Of a stretch of DNA of 64,000 nucleotides, positions 60,201 to 64,000 are shown piece by piece. The stretch comes from Astropecten irregularis. Taxonomy: Eukaryota > Echinodermata > Asteroidea > Paxillosida > Astropectinidae. Below the pieces are notes generated by a model that did not search any database, was not told the origin of the DNA, and saw only the letters and a program-made list of their open reading frames with translations. The position numbers and the translations under genes are program-made. The DNA is taken from the NCBI GenBank assembly GCA_963971285.1, contig OZ020246.1, positions 20,009,217 through 20,073,216 on the forward strand, read 5' to 3'. The stretch's first letter is position 1; every line of letters begins with the position of its first letter.

Positions 60201-60980
60201 ATTTCTGTCATAAGGGAGTTGTGGCAAAGTAAAATACCTGATGGATTCGACACAAACCAAGCCATGTACTTCTACTCATCATTATTTTTGCTTGTTTGTT
60301 TTTAGCTGCGCTGAGGACATACCATTGGCTGTACTTCTGTTGTTCTGCTCTGAAGGTGACAATATTCCAGACGCCGTGTTGTTGGCCACCCATCTAAACC
60401 AATGGCTGCAACTTGTGAAGGTATGATGATAACAGTCAAATGCATTCTGTGAACGGAATTCATTTGTACATAAGTACATTACGGTTGGTCATAATATCAT
60501 ACACAGTCCCAGACCCAGAATATATACTGGGCATATGATCTTAAGATGGGCAACATTACCTGTGAGGCACAGTCCGGCATTCTCTCTCCTGAGGACGGAC
60601 AGAACTGGAGGTAAAGTGAAGTTCCTACTCTCCTGTTTTTCTCAGAACCACACCTCTGCCACTAAGAGTACCGGGTACTTTACACAGTGTTTCCACTCTC
60701 TCCAGTTCTTGCCTCCACCATGCAAAACAAAACCTCAAATCTTGTTCACAACCTGTGAAGCAACATCTCAGGTGTTGAGACTGAAAAGACCGAAACTTGT
60801 TTCGTTTTGTTGGGTTCTTATAAGACAAACATTCATTAAATAACCATCTGATGTCTTTCTTCCATTTTTTGTTCTCAGCAGGAACCTGAACAAGGTCGGT
60901 CACGCATGAATGAACCATGGAAGGTTCCTAGCTCATGGAGTCTCCTGTATGGCCCACAGTTTGACCCGTCAATCTACTAG
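57240..60980 (+). CDS. PSMG2: PSMG2 (PAC2), proteasome assembly chaperone 2 (7 coding exons)
   Basis: Coding exons: 57240-57296, 57779-57953, 58310-58368, 58758-58876, 59303-59503, 60306-60420, 60879-60980 (TAG). Introns are GT-AG and frame is kept at every junction; 828 bp, 275 residues plus stop (human about 264). The short first exon encodes MFISATKSSNDWNGFTLIL and joins to PAVSVGNVAQL, the conserved start of the family. Other family blocks are VILLSSSHSHERTDSQL (about 119-135), the glycine loop IYIPGGGISRKLFDD (about 189-203), LLLFCSEGDNIPDA (about 213-226) and WKVPSSWSLLYGP near the C-terminus. Known role: PSMG2 pairs with PSMG1 to scaffold the alpha ring of the 20S proteasome and prevent off-pathway dimers. 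The C-terminus ends in SIY and lacks a canonical HbYX motif. The last acceptor is a CAGCAG tandem, so one glutamine may be optional. Confidence 0.96.
58556..58655 (-). mobile_element. tRNA-derived SINE fragment in PSMG2 intron 3
   Basis: Inverted 3' half with GGTTCGAATCCCAGTCC and the CAATTTTTCTTTGCTC block. Confidence 0.7.
58953..59103 (+). mobile_element. Type A transposon fragment, copy 10, in PSMG2 intron 4
   Basis: The left half of the element, including the GGGTATAAAGATGGTGATGG block, is recognisable; the right half is missing. It lies within 58877-59302. Confidence 0.7.
59526..60061. mobile_element. Foldback element with compound arms in PSMG2 intron 5
   Basis: Arms of about 100-115 bp (59526-59625 and 59947-60061) are inverted. 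Each is made of repeated CCCAACTGTGTCCGGGCCATG-like units of about 25 bp. A 320-bp unrelated spacer separates them. It lies inside intron 5 (59504-60305). Confidence 0.82.
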
Positions 60981-62430
60981 AACCAGAGAATGAATGGTCC
61001 ATGGTTTCTGGAAGATATCAAGTCAAGTTCATGGAGTGCATCTCCTTGTCAGTGCAGCGCAGCAACACCTACAGAGCACAGTGACTCTAAGCCCAGGGGG
61101 AGATTTTCCAAAGATCCTGCCAGATGCGATACAGACAAGGATAGATTTTATTGCATTGCACCAGCAGCTAATTTATACACAAGCTAATCTTGGTACCAAG
61201 TACTTACCCTGCTAATGCAGGAGTGGAGTCTATTGCACTTTGCAGTGAACTATAAATACATGCCAACCTTGGTATCAAGTACCTTTCCTGCAGTGAACCA
61301 ATGCTTCCGTTCGCCAGGGATGTGAGTGGCCACACACACACACACAAAATCTTAAAATACTAATGAAAAAGCTGAAAAGTTCCTATACTTTTGTACAGAT
61401 TATTAAAAAAAGCTGAAATTCTGAGTTAAATTTTACAAAACAAAAAATCTGAATTCATATTATTTATAATACTAAATATACTAAAGTACCTACCCTACTA
61501 TAAACTGTGAGGAATGGAGTATGTTGTACTGTGCAGTCAGTGAAATGCCAACCTTGGTACCAAGTACTTACCCTGCTATATGCTACAGAATGCTGGGGTG
61601 GAGTCACTTACACTGTGCAGTGAACCAATACTTCTGTTCATTGTACTACGTACCAGTACCTACCCTACTATAAACTGCAACAGAATCCAGGGGTGAAGTC
61701 TGTTACATACCGCTCTACAGCAAAATAATAGCACTATAAAGGCAAGATGCCCAACTCATCCAGTGGTTTACCAACAACCTGCTGTAACAGCACACATAGT
61801 TCAGAACAGACACTTCCAATGTCGCACTGAGAAAAGTTTGGGTTAAAACATGTGAAAACTTCTTCCTGGCCAAAACGATGGACATTTTGAAGTATCTATA
61901 ATGGACATGTCTTGCTCAGCACTACACACCCACATCACACCTTGTGTCTCAAAAGATTTTTACCGGAAAATCTGACATTCTATTCTAGTATCAGTGAGAC
62001 TAACACACCTTATGAAAAAAATAAGAGTGACGTCAAATTTCTAGAAACTACAGTTTGCGAGATCGTGAAAAATCACGCTCAAAATGTTTTAATTTTCTAA
62101 ATGTGAAAAAATTCACCTGACTTTAGGAGTGCACTACATCGATGCTCAAGTCAAGTCACTGGGTATGGTCCAGCATTGACCTGAATGTGTCAAACTGTGG
62201 AGAATTTTACACTCTACAAATGGGCACCCACATTAAGGAATGTGTTTTACACTAGTAATGACTGTACGCACAGCATACTGACCACACTGCATGATGCAAG
62301 TCACTCCTTACAAGAGAATTTGGGGCGAACTTTTTATTAAAATTTCTCTGAGAATTTCATTAACCTATTGCATCTGAGTGAATAATGATTACCATGTGTA
62401 AATAATCCATTGTCATGCAGGCAAAATAAA
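60981..62430 (+). other. Likely PSMG2 3' UTR and downstream repeats
   Basis: No coding sequence is recognised after the PSMG2 stop. Positions 61189-61740 contain about five degenerate copies of a 70-100 bp unit built around ACCTTGGTACCAAGTACTTA and CCCTACTATAAACTG. The first plain AATAAA on the plus strand is at 62425-62430, which would give a 3' UTR of about 1.45 kb. Later AATAAA hexamers occur at 62843 and 63210. Confidence 0.4.
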
Positions 62431-62656
62431 CAATTTTCAAGTGAAAAGGCAAAGAAAATGATTTTAAAAGTGTTCTCTTCTTTGGGTTATGTTTGTATCT
62501 TTTTAGGTATAATACATGATTGGTAAAGGTTTACAGCACAGCACTCACACTTTGTCTAATCCAGCATGTACATAAAATAATTAACCTGTGAAAATTTGGG
62601 CTCAATCGGACATCTGAGTCCCGAGAAAATAGAGAAAACCTGACTCAATTTTTCTT

Positions 62657-62847
62657 TGAAAACATAAAGAAGGATTTTTGATCTTGCCAAAATCAAAAAT
62701 GTTTTTGGTGTTTGGTTTTACTCTTTCTGGAAAAATACACCATTTTAGGCTGAAGTATTTTAATGGTATGTTTCTACCACAAGTCCACAACCATCTTCAT
62801 ACCCTGAAAGTTATAGGTAAATCTATGAATATTTCTGTTACCAATAA
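62657..62847 (-). mobile_element. Type A transposon fragment, copy 11
   Basis: Inverted fragment keeping the GTATGTTTCTACCAC and CATCTTCATACCCTG blocks. Terminal repeats are lost or badly decayed. Confidence 0.65.
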
Positions 62848-64000
62848 ATAATTACCAATCCTGTACTGTACCTACATGTATCTTTTAGTAAGCTTTATAT
62901 AATGTAGTTGTCTCTCATTCAAAATGTTGAGACCGTACATTAACCCACTGATAGAAGGTCTTTTCTATTGATTTCTGAACTTAACAATAAGCATACAACT
63001 AATATGAATTTCCTATTATAGTTACACATCTCTCAAACTGTTTTCTTTATGGTCATACTTGTTTCCAATAGCTATATGTATGATTTTGCTTTTCCCTGTA
63101 CAAACTATGTGTAAAACCGCATACCCTCATTTGTATTGACTGGGCAGTAAACTTAGTATTGTAAACGTCCCACAACATTTCTTGCAGTCTTGATGAGCTT
63201 TAACTGCATAATAAAGCAGGTATGCATATTATATGCATAGACTGAATATTGCACGTGTTCGGGCTTTTTAAGGGGACTCGAAGAATTCGTTCAAATCATC
63301 TAGTTTTCAAAATGCATTTCATGAAAACAATGAAGACGCCATTAAAAATTGGGGACACGTTTGCACGAAAAGACCTACGCGACTTCTGATTTGATTAGCA
63401 ATATGTTAATTCACTGATTTTCCAGAGCAGTGTTCACATTCTAGGCCTAATAGCTGTTTTAGTCGGCTACTGGAATAGCCATACAGACGTGGTGAACATA
63501 ATTATCTTAAGCCTAATTATATATATACCAACTAGAATGATTGAATTGTAAATCTAGTGTTGTAGATTCTGCGAGCATGTAGGGCTATACAGCTGGTAGA
63601 GACACATTCCGAATACCATAAATTGATGACATCTACTGCACAAATGTCTATAGAGGCAGTAAAATTTAAACAAATCTGACGGACAAGACTTCGTATCTAC
63701 TGTTCAAACAGCAACAACCAAGTAACACACGGACAATCAATGGGCATAGGCCTAAGCCGGCCTTGTACATGAAATTCATAGCCACGCCCTTCAGTTTCAC
63801 AGCAAGACTCCGCTATACTGTACTTATCCGGAAATACCCATAGCCTAGATCCAGTCACTGAAAGTGAAACCTCTTCCTAGATCCATGCTGGAACTTGCCT
63901 TCATCACTCCTCGGTACTGTGCCGATTTTGAGACGAACTGGATAAGCTCCAGTACGTGTCAGAATCGTGAAATACCCAAAAACTTGTCAAAATTACTGAT
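62848..64000. other. No feature seen
   Basis: Sequence beyond the last transposon fragment; no gene or repeat recognised up to the window end. Confidence 0.45.

Overview
This is eukaryotic nuclear DNA: AT-rich, with GT-AG spliced genes and a very high load of short non-autonomous transposons, tRNA-derived SINEs and minisatellites. Several dispersed repeats (for example the one whose ends read GGGGCCAATTTCATAGAGC), the many TACATGTA and TAGGCCTA words and the type of repeats suggest a marine invertebrate deuterostome, most likely an echinoderm. That placement is an inference from repeat style and gene similarity, not a proof.

Only the right-hand 13 kb holds genes I can support. They are two complete, divergently arranged, multi-exon genes: ZFAND1 on the minus strand (start codon 56763, stop 50860, 8 coding exons, 270 residues) and PSMG2 on the plus strand (start codon 57240, stop 60980, 7 coding exons, 275 residues). 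I built both models by hand from splice sites and family motifs. Every junction keeps the reading frame, and both totals fall close to the usual family length. The start codons are 476 bp apart, so the two genes probably share a bidirectional promoter. Both products work with the proteasome: PSMG2 is an assembly chaperone of the 20S alpha ring, and ZFAND1 is an adaptor that brings p97 and the 26S proteasome to stress granules. The promoter contains an inverted-repeat element of about 218 bp, a match to the antioxidant-response core TGACnnnGC and an E-box.

Positions 1 to about 50,200 contain no coding region I can defend. What can be read there is repeats: (A) a TTAA-flanked transposon with 11 copies in the whole window, some inside the introns of both genes; (B) a 240-bp element with ends in GGGGCCAATTTCAT; (C) a 115-125 bp element ending in GGGCCTGTTTGTTT; (D) a repeat with a GATCCTGCTAGGATC hairpin followed by GAAAC; (E) an element whose inverted ends are built from hexanucleotide repeats; a tRNA-derived SINE family with about 11 copies; several single-copy foldback elements, two of hAT type with 8-bp target duplications; two decayed LINE 3' ends; and minisatellites at 24305-24665 and 52480-53390. 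The desert could be intergenic or the intron of a gene whose exons lie outside the window. The sequence alone does not decide this.
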